DNA of 64,000 bases from Lactiplantibacillus pentosus (GTDB lineage Bacteria; Bacillota; Bacilli; Lactobacillales; Lactobacillaceae). Within the stretch, counting starts at the first letter, position 1. Every line of letters starts with the position of its first letter. The notes beneath the pieces are model-generated. The model had not been told where the DNA came from, made no database searches, and was given only the letters and a program-made list of their open reading frames with translations. Positions 1 to 8,637 of this stretch are shown here, piece after piece. Where the stretch lies: contig NZ_CP032757.1 of NCBI RefSeq assembly GCF_003641185.1, positions 3,558,108 to 3,622,107 of the forward strand, written 5' to 3'. A program made the translations under genes and the position numbers.

Positions 1-817
1 ACGTTTCAATCCCATCACGAACTGCGGTTTGGAGTCGGCGTGCTCGAGCAACGATATTAGGATCATCTAGGACGCTACTGAAGATAACTTGTAGATAGTC
101 CAAGATCACAACGGCAAACATGTTCGCCGGAATCAGATACCCGTACTCACACGCATCATCGCTTGGACGAAAACCGGACCAGATCATCCCAGTGTCCGCA
201 ACTGGCGTCCCCAGACCATCCCGTTCAAGTGTATCTTCAGGGCGATCGACAGTCCGCACAAAGCGGTATGGTGAGGTGGCATGATGTTGCTCAGTCTCAA
301 AGGTTGTCAGCAGCCTTTTGACACCGGTTACAAAATTATCATCGAATTGGGCAGTTACCCCGGTATTTTTATACAACAGATAGGCCAACTGAACCGGATA
401 ACAGAGTGAATCGATCTCAAACTTCCGTTCCCAAATCCACGGTCCCATCTCGGTCTGATCGGTCTGATGACCGTGTCCATTGGCCGTCTCGTTGAAGGCG
501 TTAGCGTAGGGATCGATCGCCATATTAAAGAATTGGCGTTGAACGACTCGCGTAATTAAAGTCGCAATTGCGGGTTGCTCATGTGCTAGTGCCAGATATG
601 GTCGAACCTGGGCCGTCGAATCGCGTTGCCACATTGCTGGAATATCACCGGTCAAGATAAAGGCGTAACCTTGTTCATCATCTGAAATCGTCGTCTCTAG
701 TGTGTTCAAAAACGTCTTTTGAAAGACCGTCCCTAACTGGGGATCGATTGGTTGACTCAATTGATTGATCTTATTCACAAATTGTTGAACGTGCGAATCT
801 ACATAGTTGGTTGTCAT
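1..817 (-). CDS. GH125 exo-alpha-1,6-mannosidase (3' end cut by window)
   Basis: The first 272 codons of a metal-independent alpha-mannosidase. The protein starts MTTNYVDSHVQQF and carries the GH125 hallmark GDIPAMWQRDSTAQVRPYL near residue 50, followed by NAFNETANGHGHQTD and WERKFEIDSLCYPVQLAY. GH125 enzymes remove alpha-1,6-linked mannose from N-glycan or mannan fragments. There is no signal peptide, so it acts on imported oligosaccharides in the cytoplasm. The ATG at 817 has a GAGGTG ribosome site 6 bases upstream. It is divergent from a GntR-type regulator whose control region it shares. The C-terminal part lies beyond the window edge. The family call is firm; the exact substrate is inferred. 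Confidence 0.9.
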   Translation of the reverse strand, partial: MTTNYVDSHVQQFVNKINQLSQPIDPQLGTVFQKTFLNTLETTISDDEQGYAFILTGDIPAMWQRDSTAQVRPYLALAHEQPAIATLITRVVQRQFFNMAIDPYANAFNETANGHGHQTDQTEMGPWIWERKFEIDSLCYPVQLAYLLYKNTGVTAQFDDNFVTGVKRLLTTFETEQHHATSPYRFVRTVDRPEDTLERDGLGTPVADTGMIWSGFRPSDDACEYGYLIPANMFAVVILDYLQVIFSSVLDDPNIVARARRLQTAVRDGIET

Positions 818-964
818 GTTTTCACCTCGTAATTTGATATATCATTTCAACTAATTATAGCATGTACACCCCGATTGTCTATATCAAATATCAACTAATT
901 CTTCCCTTTTATCGTCAAAAATGATATATTTACACTAAACTTATTTGGAAGAAAGGAACTTTTG
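818..964. promoter_or_regulatory. Divergent control region with TGATATAT operator-like motifs
   Basis: The gap between the GH125 gene and the GntR gene holds the palindrome TGATATATCA (835-844), a TATATCA half site (880-886) and ATGATATATTT (921-931). The last reappears in inverted orientation upstream of the GH20 gene (19255-19265), and its first ten bases upstream of the second GntR gene (24069-24078). I infer that these are binding sites of the paralogous GntR repressors. Confidence 0.5.
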
Positions 965-2029
965 ATGTCGAAATCTGAACCACGCTATTTAACCATCTAT
1001 AATCACCTAAAAGCACAAATCACTGCCGGCACCTTAACTGCCAATGAACAGCTCCCGACTGAATTACAACTCGCTAAAACCTTTAATGTCAGTCGAATTA
1101 CATCTAAACGGGCACTCACAGAGTTGGAAAGTCAGGGACTGATCTACCGTAAGCAAGGTAGTGGTAGCTTTGTACAACCAACTGTACAGACTGCAGCTAG
1201 CAAGCAGATTCTACTGGTCTTACCGTTTCCCACGGACGCTGGGCTTGGCGACTATGCCTCTGGTGTCAGCGCCGCTGCAAGCAAACACCACTATCAAGCC
1301 GTTACGATGGATCCAAGCAGCTTTTTTCAATTATCAACGCTTGAGATCCAGCAAAACTATGCGGGTGTCATTTATTTACCCCAAGACTTGTATCAAGAAG
1401 CTGAGCAACTCTTTAAGCTGAAGCTCGCACAGGTTCCAATCGTCATTCTTGATAAGACCCTGCCTGAGCTGGCGTTGCCCGTTGTCAGTGCCGACAACTT
1501 TAGTGGTGGGCAAATTGCCACTAATCACTTAATTGAACTAGGCCATCAGCAGATCCTATTCTACGCACAACGGAATCAGACCGTTCTACCAAGCTCGGTC
1601 TATGAACGCTATTTTGGCTATTTACAGGCACTGCACCAACATCAGTTAAATCCGGTGGCGGCCTTGGCAGATTTGCCTAAACTGAACCAGTACAGTGCAT
1701 CCGACTGGTTAACGTTCCTGAAAGACCAGAAGATCACCGCCATCGTTGTCGAAAACGACTTGATTGCGATTAAATTAATGAATGAGTTACGTCAAGTCGA
1801 CAATCAGATTTGGCAGCAACTTTCAATCGTTGGCTTTGATAACATTCAAGCAGCTAGTCTGACTTATCCAACACTAACCACTATCGCTCAAGATTTTAAA
1901 GGGATGGGCAAAAAGGCCGTAGACCTATTACTAGACGCACCAACGACGGCTGAAACAATCCGTTTACCCGTACAACTCATCACCCGTGATTCGACTCGAC
2001 CATTGCAACCAGCATTCAAGGAGGATTAA
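965..2029 (+). CDS. GntR-family repressor with LacI/GalR-type sugar-sensing domain
   Basis: A 354-aa AraR-like hybrid regulator. Residues about 5-70 form a GntR winged helix (recognition helix VSRITSKRAL, wing QGLIYRKQGSGSFV). The rest is a periplasmic-binding-protein-like effector domain (VSADNFSGGQIATNHLIELG, IVGFDNI). The ATG at 965 is preferred over the TTG at 962 because AAAGGA at 952-957 is well spaced from it. It sits between the GH125 and GH92 genes and ends 4 bases before GH92, so it probably represses these mannosidases and itself. It is paralogous to the regulator at 24160-25209, with a nearly identical recognition helix. The effector is unknown, probably a mannose-containing sugar. 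Confidence 0.88.
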   Translation: MSKSEPRYLTIYNHLKAQITAGTLTANEQLPTELQLAKTFNVSRITSKRALTELESQGLIYRKQGSGSFVQPTVQTAASKQILLVLPFPTDAGLGDYASGVSAAASKHHYQAVTMDPSSFFQLSTLEIQQNYAGVIYLPQDLYQEAEQLFKLKLAQVPIVILDKTLPELALPVVSADNFSGGQIATNHLIELGHQQILFYAQRNQTVLPSSVYERYFGYLQALHQHQLNPVAALADLPKLNQYSASDWLTFLKDQKITAIVVENDLIAIKLMNELRQVDNQIWQQLSIVGFDNIQAASLTYPTLTTIAQDFKGMGKKAVDLLLDAPTTAETIRLPVQLITRDSTRPLQPAFKED

Positions 2030-2033
2030 CATC

Positions 2034-4187
2034 GTGAAAATTGATCAAATCGATACGCGTCAAGGAACCGCCAATCGCCCCCAACGCTCCAACGGGAATT
2101 GTCTGCCATATAGCGGCGTCCCGTTTGGGATGAACTACTTCACCGTCCAGACTAATGGCAGTGAAGGCGCGTGGTTCTTTCAACCAGACACCCCTAGATT
2201 CGAAGGCATCCGCCTGACCCACCAACCCAGCCCCTGGATCGGTGATTATTGCCATCTCTTACTCATGGGCGTGCAATGGCAGGATCCCGAAAACCGGCCC
2301 GACTTTTCAGGGAACTATCGGCCCAGCGAAGCAACTTTTAATGCGCACCACCTTGCAATTTATGACGATCATTTTAACGTCCAAACTGAGCTAGTGCCTT
2401 CCACGTATGGCGCCATCATCCGCTACGATTTTCAACAACTGGAACTTGCTCACCATGGACTTATGATCCAACTACCCGACCAGGGCGGATTCAAGTACAC
2501 GACAACTGGCGTCCAGATCGCCGTTAGCGACTACCACGGTGGCGAAGATCCCAACCTGACGATGTATATCGAATTGACTATTCCTGGCTTCGACCCAGCT
2601 AGTTCTGGCTTCTATGATGACCAGAATGGCTGGCACCAAGCGACGACCGGCGATGGCCATCAATTAACACTCTTGTTAGCAACAACTCAAGCAACCATTG
2701 ACTGTCATCTAGCGACCTCCTACATTAGCGCCGAACAAGGTCATTTGAACTTATCACGCCTTTCAGCCGCCGATTTAACGTCGCTCAAGAATGTAAGCGC
2801 TGCACAGTGGAACGATTATTTGAGTCGTGTCACCATTCAAGATCATCATCCAGCGCTTGTACAGACTTTCTACACCTGCCTTTACCGCTTATTCCTGTTT
2901 CCACAACGGTTTTATGAACTCGATCAAGACAACCAACCCATTCATTACGATACCAAGGCACGGATGGCCAAACCGGGCCTGCTTTATACCAACAACGGTT
3001 TCTGGGATACTGCCAAGACGGTCTACGGATTGTTCTCAATCCTAGCACCAGAATTATTACCACGCTTCCTGCAAGGGTTTCTAACTAGCTATCAAGAGAC
3101 CGGCTTCTTACCGCGGTGGCTCGCACCAGATGAACGGGGCATGATGCCTGGCAATCTAGTGGATTCAATTATCGCGGAGAGTGCTCGAAAAGGGATTGCA
3201 CTAGATTTGATGCCGGAATTGTTAGCCGCAATGCGTGATAGCGATTCTAAACCTGCTCAAAGCGAACGCTATGGCCGCCAAGGCAGCGACGACTACGAAC
3301 GCCTCGGCTATATTCCAGCGGACAAGTATCCTGAAAGTGTCAACTGGACCCAGGATTATTCCTATAGTGACTACTGTATTGGTCAAGTGGCAGACGTTTT
3401 AGGCGATACAGTCGTTGCTGATACTTACTGGAAACGATCCAAACGCTACTTGAACCTATTAGACGCTGAATCTGGATTTCTACGTCCTAAAAATAGCGAT
3501 GGCCAATTCAAGGAACCGTTTGTCCCAGATCGCTGGGGAAGCGACTACACCGAGGGCAGTGCCTGGCAAAATAGCTATAGCGCCTTTCATGATATTCCAG
3601 AGTTAATGGCCGCACTGGGCGGCGCAGAACGCTTCGATGCGCAACTCACTGCCCTGTGCAACACACAACCGAGTTATCACGTGGGCGGCTATCAGATGGT
3701 CATTCACGAAATGAGTGAAATGGCGGCGATCGACTACGGCCAACTCGCGATCTCTAATCAACCAAGCTTCCACCTGCCCTATCTCTTCAGTTACGCTGGC
3801 CACCCCGAAAAAACACAGGTACTCATTAAGCAATTACGCAAATTATTTGATGCTTCGACGACCGGCTTTCCTGGTGATGAAGACAACGGCTCCATGGCTG
3901 GTTGGTTCATCTTCGCCTGCCTAGGCTTTTATCCAGTTTGTCCGGCTGATGCAACCTACGTCCTGGGAATTCCAGCGTTTGACCACGTAACACTACACTT
4001 GGCTGACCATGATATTCAATTAAATACAGCTAATAATCATGATCATAATAATTTTGTTCAGCATGTCGCGCTAAACGGACATGACTACTCACAGCAAACG
4101 ATCACGCACCAACAATTGATTAACAGTACCTCCATCGATGTTCGGCTCGGTCTAGTCCCTAATCATTCGACCACTGATAATCACTAA
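2034..4187 (+). CDS. GH92 alpha-mannosidase
   Basis: A 717-aa family 92 exo-alpha-mannosidase, a calcium-dependent inverting family that usually cleaves alpha-1,2-mannose. The N-terminal beta domain opens with IDTRQGTANRPQRSNGN and LPYSGVPFGMNYF. The catalytic (alpha/alpha)6 part shows GFWDTAKTVYGLF, DYGQLAISNQPSFHLPYL and PGDEDNGSMAGWFIFACLGF, typical GH92 blocks. The GTG at 2034 is chosen because GGAGG lies 9 bases upstream; the longer ORF runs into the GntR gene. There is no signal peptide, unlike many secreted Bacteroides GH92 enzymes, so it is presumably cytoplasmic. It is coupled to the GntR gene and complements GH125. Confidence 0.92.
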   Translation: MKIDQIDTRQGTANRPQRSNGNCLPYSGVPFGMNYFTVQTNGSEGAWFFQPDTPRFEGIRLTHQPSPWIGDYCHLLLMGVQWQDPENRPDFSGNYRPSEATFNAHHLAIYDDHFNVQTELVPSTYGAIIRYDFQQLELAHHGLMIQLPDQGGFKYTTTGVQIAVSDYHGGEDPNLTMYIELTIPGFDPASSGFYDDQNGWHQATTGDGHQLTLLLATTQATIDCHLATSYISAEQGHLNLSRLSAADLTSLKNVSAAQWNDYLSRVTIQDHHPALVQTFYTCLYRLFLFPQRFYELDQDNQPIHYDTKARMAKPGLLYTNNGFWDTAKTVYGLFSILAPELLPRFLQGFLTSYQETGFLPRWLAPDERGMMPGNLVDSIIAESARKGIALDLMPELLAAMRDSDSKPAQSERYGRQGSDDYERLGYIPADKYPESVNWTQDYSYSDYCIGQVADVLGDTVVADTYWKRSKRYLNLLDAESGFLRPKNSDGQFKEPFVPDRWGSDYTEGSAWQNSYSAFHDIPELMAALGGAERFDAQLTALCNTQPSYHVGGYQMVIHEMSEMAAIDYGQLAISNQPSFHLPYLFSYAGHPEKTQVLIKQLRKLFDASTTGFPGDEDNGSMAGWFIFACLGFYPVCPADATYVLGIPAFDHVTLHLADHDIQLNTANNHDHNNFVQHVALNGHDYSQQTITHQQLINSTSIDVRLGLVPNHSTTDNH

Positions 4188-4253
4188 ACCAACGAGTAGC
4201 TCAAATTTCAGCACGTACTTGTCGTTATACAATTCAACGTGCAGCTGACAGAG

Positions 4254-4290
4254 AAAGCAGGATCACCATAGCGGCTGATCCTGCTTTTGT
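4254..4290 (+). terminator. Rho-independent terminator after GH92
   Basis: The 11-bp stem AAGCAGGATCA / TGATCCTGCTT with a 10-base loop is followed by TTTGTC. It lies 67 bases after the GH92 stop and ends the GntR-GH92 unit. Confidence 0.75.
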
Positions 4291-4357
4291 CATACTGAAT
4301 AACCAATTAATATACAATAACGTGCTTTCGTGGTACCTTAACGATGAGGTGAGGAAG

Positions 4358-4618
4358 ATGCAAGATGCTCGAGAACAACAAGCAACCGTCTCTGTTGAAG
4401 TCAACCCAACTGATAAGCAGCTAGCCAGCGAACTCTTTGATCATCTAGGACTCAGTCCCTCAACTGCGATCAACATCTTCATTAAGAAAAGTATCGCTGA
4501 AGGCGGCATGCCATTTGAGGTCAAGGACCCCTTCTATAACACAGCTAACCAAGCAGAACTTCAACGTCGTTTCAATAAACTTAATCGTAATCAAACTCAG
4601 GACAATAAGCTTGATTAA
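4358..4618 (+). CDS. Orphan RelB/DinJ-type antitoxin
   Basis: An 86-aa ribbon-helix-helix protein: TVSVEVNPTDKQLASELFDHLG, then LSPSTAINIFIKKSIAEGGMPFEV, the standard RelB/DinJ DNA-binding block. The ATG at 4358 is chosen because AGGTG lies about 6 bases upstream; the longer GTG start at 4322 has no ribosome site. RelB/DinJ proteins normally neutralise a RelE/YafQ mRNase encoded just downstream. Here a terminator follows within 35 bases and no toxin ORF is seen on either side. It is either a stranded antitoxin or a stand-alone repressor. Confidence 0.75.
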   Translation: MQDAREQQATVSVEVNPTDKQLASELFDHLGLSPSTAINIFIKKSIAEGGMPFEVKDPFYNTANQAELQRRFNKLNRNQTQDNKLD

Positions 4619-4651
4619 CCAGTCCTGAGTGATGATAATGGCCCACCAAAA

Positions 4652-4694
4652 AAGTAGTATCGTCTGTAAGTTCGCAAACGATACTACTTTTTTA
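4652..4694. terminator. Bidirectional terminator between the antitoxin and msmK
   Basis: The inverted repeat AGTAGTATCGT / ACGATACTACT is flanked by A-rich and T-rich runs on its two sides. It can stop the rightward antitoxin transcript and the leftward msmK transcript. Confidence 0.75.
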
Positions 4695-4769
4695 GTGATG
4701 CTGACTGCCACGAGTATCCAGTCATCGGAGTGGGGTTCTAATGATACGGCCATGGCAGTGGCGTACTGG

Positions 4770-5906
4770 CTAAGCCTGTTGTGTCGCCTCTTCTTCTTCG
4801 TCCAACATGATTGAGTTGTGCGTATCATTGTCAAAGAAGTGTGCTTTGTTAATGTCGAAGCCCATCTTAACCTTGGAGCCCGGTTGATGGAAATCTCGTG
4901 AATCCACATTAGCAACGAATTCAGTATCTCCAACCTGACTGTAAAGCTGACTCGTCGCACCCAATAATTCTGAGACGTTAATCGTTGCTTCCACCGTTGA
5001 GTCCGGCCACGTATCAATGAAGATTTCTTCGGTATGAATATCTTCAGGACGAATACCAAAGACAATATCTTTGCCATTATAGCCGCGTTTATCCAACACC
5101 TTAGCCATCCCTTCAGGAATCGTTAGCCGCACGCCTTTGTGGTCATCAATGACTTTATCTTGGTAATGAACCTTGAAGAAATTCATTGCTGGCGAACCGA
5201 TGAAACCCGCGACAAACATATTACGTGGCCGATCATAAATCTCTGATGGCGTTCCAATCTGCTGGATTTCACCAACAGACATAACGACCACACGATCCGC
5301 CATGGTCATCGCTTCAGTTTGGTCATGGGTCACATAGATCGTCGTCGTATTCAGCCGTTGATGCAACTTAGCAATTTCGGCACGCATCGACACCCGCAAC
5401 TTAGCATCCAAGTTGGAGAGCGGTTCGTCCATCAGGAAGATTGGTGCATCCCGCACAATTGCTCGACCCAATGCAACCCGTTGCCGTTGTCCACCAGACA
5501 AGTCAGCTGGTTTGCGATCCAAGAATTCAGTTAACCCGAGAATCTTAGCTGCCCGGTCAACCCGATCGGCAATATCGGATTTGTCATATTTTCGGAGTTT
5601 CAACCCGAACGCCATATTACCGGCAACCGTCATATGTGGATATAACGCATAGTTTTGGAATACCATCGCAATATCCCGGTCCTTTGGCGAAACATCATTC
5701 ATCACTTTGCCGCCGATTTCCAAGACCCCTTGGGTGATATCTTCAAGTCCGGCGATCATCCGTAACGTGGTTGATTTACCACACCCAGAAGGGCCAACAA
5801 ACACAATGAATTCCTTGTCTTTAATGTGCAAATCAAAATCATTAACTGAGTTTATTTCGGCATTTGGATAACGTTTATAAATGTGTTCAAGATTAATTTC
5901 AACCAT
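4770..5906 (-). CDS. msmK: MsmK/UgpC-type ABC transporter ATPase
   Basis: A 378-aa nucleotide-binding subunit of CUT1-type sugar importers. Walker A is GPSGCGKST, the signature is [18 protein letters not shown], Walker B is [13 protein letters not shown] and the H-loop is [14 protein letters not shown]-terminal TOBE/regulatory region follows ([10 protein letters not shown]). The start is [10 protein letters not shown] at 5906, with an AAAGG site upstream. The LplABC-like importer at 12744-16196 has no ATPase of its own, and MsmK-like proteins commonly energise several such importers, so this is its likely partner. It has its own upstream region with a cre-like site. Whether it serves other importers is unknown. 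Confidence 0.93.
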   Translation of the reverse strand: MVEINLEHIYKRYPNAEINSVNDFDLHIKDKEFIVFVGPSGCGKSTTLRMIAGLEDITQGVLEIGGKVMNDVSPKDRDIAMVFQNYALYPHMTVAGNMAFGLKLRKYDKSDIADRVDRAAKILGLTEFLDRKPADLSGGQRQRVALGRAIVRDAPIFLMDEPLSNLDAKLRVSMRAEIAKLHQRLNTTTIYVTHDQTEAMTMADRVVVMSVGEIQQIGTPSEIYDRPRNMFVAGFIGSPAMNFFKVHYQDKVIDDHKGVRLTIPEGMAKVLDKRGYNGKDIVFGIRPEDIHTEEIFIDTWPDSTVEATINVSELLGATSQLYSQVGDTEFVANVDSRDFHQPGSKVKMGFDINKAHFFDNDTHNSIMLDEEEEATQQA

Positions 5907-5943
5907 GATAAATCCCAACCTTTCTTTCACTTATTAGCTTAAC

Positions 5944-5957
5944 GGAAAGCGCATTCA
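5944..5957 (-). promoter_or_regulatory. cre-like CcpA site upstream of msmK
   Basis: On the minus strand TGAATGCGCTTTCC matches the cre consensus TGWAANCGNTNWCA at 12 of 14 positions. It lies 38 bases before the msmK start. Confidence 0.5.
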
Positions 5958-6137
5958 TTATGAATGGACATAGTATCTGAAAAAGACGTCTATTTCCGGC
6001 AACTTGCCCAAAGTTAGACGACACTTGCACATTAGCTTTTTCCTGCGCCTGTATCTGCGACCAAATCTGCTGTTATAGCCCATTAATCTTGCGTTTTTTC
6101 GACCGTTTTGGCGGATCCGATTCCAAAATAGCCAATT

Positions 6138-6171
6138 AAAGCCCAAAGTTGATATATCAACTTTGGGCTTT
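6138..6171. terminator. Perfect 34-base palindrome after the ROK kinase gene
   Basis: Two 17-base arms (AAAGCCCAAAGTTGATA and its exact complement) meet at TTGATATATCAA with no loop. On the minus strand it ends in TTTAATT and probably terminates the long sugar operon. The core resembles the TGATATATCA operator-like motif at 835-844. Confidence 0.55.
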
Positions 6172-6201
6172 AATTAGAACTTGCTTTGATTTGATCACTG
6201 C

Positions 6202-7065
6202 TTATTCAAGCAATGATAGCGCCAGCGCAAAATCACCCACCGTCGCCGAAGCATTATCAGGGAAGTGACTATGCACGATTAGATCTGATGGAACTTGCAC
6301 ATAACCATTATTCAATTGATCGAAGTACTGGCGAACCTTCACCATGTCGGCGTCATTAATGACAGATCCACCAAAAATAATTTTTTCTGGCGTCAGATTA
6401 ACATACGCATTGAAGGCCATTTGAGCCGCGTAGTAATCAATATAGTCAAATACTGGATTATCGCGCTGTAAATTCTCACCACGTTCTCCAGTTCTCGCTT
6501 CAATGGTTGGTCCGGCCGCAACACCTTCAAAACAATGGTTGCCATGGAACGGACAACCGCCTACAAAGTCATCATCTGGGTGCATCATCACCGGCGCATG
6601 GCCCATTTCAAGGTGTGAGTAACCACCGATAAACCGCCCATTCTGGATGGCCCCACCGCCAATTCCGGTCCCAATCGTGAAGTAAACTGCCGCATCCACA
6701 TCCTTCGCTTCACCGGCAATATATTCACCATAAACGGATGCATTCACATCGGTTGTGAAATAGATCGGTACCTGTAACGCTGCTGTCAAAATACCGACAA
6801 TGTTGGTCCCAGCCCAACCTGGCTTAGGCGTTGCTAGAATATGTCCGTAGTCAACGGTGCCTGGCTTAATACCAATTGGTCCGAACGACCCTAACCCGAT
6901 GGCGTCAACAGGATTTGCTTTAAAAAAGTCAATACAAGCGGCTAAAGTTTCATCCGGCGTCAGGGTCGGAATTCGCTTCTTAGCGACAATTTCATACGTT
7001 TCATCCGCAACTGCTAAAATAAATTTGGTCCCGCCTGCTTCGATACTACCTAATCTTGTCTTCAT
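6202..7065 (-). CDS. ROK-family sugar kinase (fructokinase-like)
   Basis: A 287-aa ROK kinase. The phosphate-binding motif GSIEAGGTKF is at the N-terminus. The ROK zinc signature (GHAPVMMH, then GGCPFHGNHCFEG) is intact around residues 155-180. Length and motifs match Firmicutes fructokinases that phosphorylate fructose and sometimes mannose. ATG 7065 has GAAGG upstream; the longer ORF start does not. It is the last gene of a minus-strand run beginning at 16196. A mannose-releasing locus would need such a kinase, but specificity cannot be read from the sequence. Confidence 0.88.
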   Translation of the reverse strand: MKTRLGSIEAGGTKFILAVADETYEIVAKKRIPTLTPDETLAACIDFFKANPVDAIGLGSFGPIGIKPGTVDYGHILATPKPGWAGTNIVGILTAALQVPIYFTTDVNASVYGEYIAGEAKDVDAAVYFTIGTGIGGGAIQNGRFIGGYSHLEMGHAPVMMHPDDDFVGGCPFHGNHCFEGVAAGPTIEARTGERGENLQRDNPVFDYIDYYAAQMAFNAYVNLTPEKIIFGGSVINDADMVKVRQYFDQLNNGYVQVPSDLIVHSHFPDNASATVGDFALALSLLE

Positions 7066-7154
7066 GATGATTACCTTCACTATTTCTATTAGATTTTTTG
7101 TCATCGGTGGTGCAACTATGAACGATTAAACGGTGTCAGCTGAATGTTTCTACA

Positions 7155-8621
7155 TTAACAACTACTCAACACCCCAGCCTTTCGATAATCGCCGGGTGAC
7201 ATGCCCGTTTGCTTCTTGAACAACTTGTAAAAATAACTGGAATTTTGATAGCCGACCGTCTCGGCAATTTGACCAATATCCTGATCTGAATCGCGCAACA
7301 GATCAACTGCCACGTCAACACGATAATCGTTAAGAAACTGGGCAAAGCTACGGCCGACTTCTTGCTTGAACAATTGGCCCAGATATACGGCATTTAAATG
7401 TAATTCACTGGCCACCATTGCTAGCGACAGCTGTTCAGAATACCTAGTTTGGATAATGTGGCGCATGGCCACAACATTCCTTGAAAACTGTTGGTTTCCT
7501 TGTTGTGCCGCCAACTTAGCGACTCGTTGTAATTGGGCCTTTATTTCACTGACATCCGTGGCATGATTGATCATTGTGATCACGGCTGATTTATTATCAA
7601 AAGCCGTGAGCCGATCACTAAGCACTAGCAAGACGACTAGTGCAAACTGGCGGGCTAACAAGTCTGAAGCATTAGCACGTTTCATGGCTTCAAACTGTTG
7701 GGAAAGCCATGCGGAAAACGTGGCCAAATCAACGCCATCCAAAGCTTTCTTAACCTCTGAATAACTGGGTAACGTCAGTGGCGTATCTTGTTGGGTGTCG
7801 GGTAACATCATCCGTAACCCAGCTGCAGTTTCAAAGAAGTATTGACGGGCAATTTCACGACGTAATTGTAGATAACGATTATGCAACTGAGTCTCATCTT
7901 GGATCGGGGCCCCAATTAGAAATGGTCGCCGCTCCGCACCAATTTGATGCGGTGCTTCATTAATGAAAATATTCAGCTGGTCCGTGGTTCCTTGAAAGAT
8001 AATGATAAAATCCTGACCTTCAACGTAAAAGCCTTTGACCACATCTAAAATTTGTAAATAACTAACCAGATCCTTTGGTGGTAACGGGTTCAAGACCCCA
8101 ATCAGTCTGACAACCGTCGTCGGATCAAATTGAATGCCTAACGCATCAATCAGCTGTTGCCGTTCCATCTCTTGATCAGTTGTCACTAACGTCCGCGTTT
8201 GCGTTTGCACGGCTAGCGATGCAATCTGGTGTTGCTGCTGTTGGGCTTGCAATCGATCTAGCGCACCATGTAGCGTTTCTAATAATTCGTCCGTATCGAT
8301 TGGCTTTCGCAAATAATTAACCGCATTTTGTTGCAGTCCTGCGCGCACGTAGTCAAAATCAGAATAGCCGGAAATAACGATCAGTTCCATTTCGGGTCGA
8401 ATCGCTTTCGCAGCTGCGACAAAGTCAGGACCCGACAGTTCCGGCATATTCATATCAGAAATTAAAATATCGACTGGATTGTCGTGTAAATACTTCAATG
8501 CTAATTTTGGGTTCTGCTCGGTATTGATAATCTCTAACCCTAATGATTTCCAATCAACTAGCAGCTTCAGGCCGCGTAATAGCATGTATTCATCGTCAAC
8601 CAACATTACCTTTCGCATCAT
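7155..8621 (-). CDS. YesN-type response regulator (REC plus AraC)
   Basis: A 488-aa response regulator. Residues 1-120 form a receiver domain with acidic residues LVDDE and phosphoacceptor D56 in ISDMNMPELSG. A long linker leads to a C-terminal AraC double helix-turn-helix (LHLNAVYLGQLFKQEVGRSF, IAETVGYQNSSYFYKLFKKQ). Two adjacent ATG codons (8621, 8618) follow a GGAGG site; 8618 has the better spacing. It is downstream of its cognate YesM-like kinase and almost certainly activates the adjacent LplABC importer genes in response to an external oligosaccharide. Confidence 0.92.
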   Translation of the reverse strand: MMRKVMLVDDEYMLLRGLKLLVDWKSLGLEIINTEQNPKLALKYLHDNPVDILISDMNMPELSGPDFVAAAKAIRPEMELIVISGYSDFDYVRAGLQQNAVNYLRKPIDTDELLETLHGALDRLQAQQQQHQIASLAVQTQTRTLVTTDQEMERQQLIDALGIQFDPTTVVRLIGVLNPLPPKDLVSYLQILDVVKGFYVEGQDFIIIFQGTTDQLNIFINEAPHQIGAERRPFLIGAPIQDETQLHNRYLQLRREIARQYFFETAAGLRMMLPDTQQDTPLTLPSYSEVKKALDGVDLATFSAWLSQQFEAMKRANASDLLARQFALVVLLVLSDRLTAFDNKSAVITMINHATDVSEIKAQLQRVAKLAAQQGNQQFSRNVVAMRHIIQTRYSEQLSLAMVASELHLNAVYLGQLFKQEVGRSFAQFLNDYRVDVAVDLLRDSDQDIGQIAETVGYQNSSYFYKLFKKQTGMSPGDYRKAGVLSSC

Positions 8622-8637
8622 TTAATCCTCCCCATGA

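Noticed and set aside
4460..5077. A 205-codon minus-strand frame
   Set aside because: It overlaps msmK in another frame and the antitoxin on the other strand, and crosses a terminator.
5958..6146. A 62-codon minus-strand frame between msmK and the ROK gene
   Set aside because: Basic, no ribosome site, and it runs into the 34-base palindrome.
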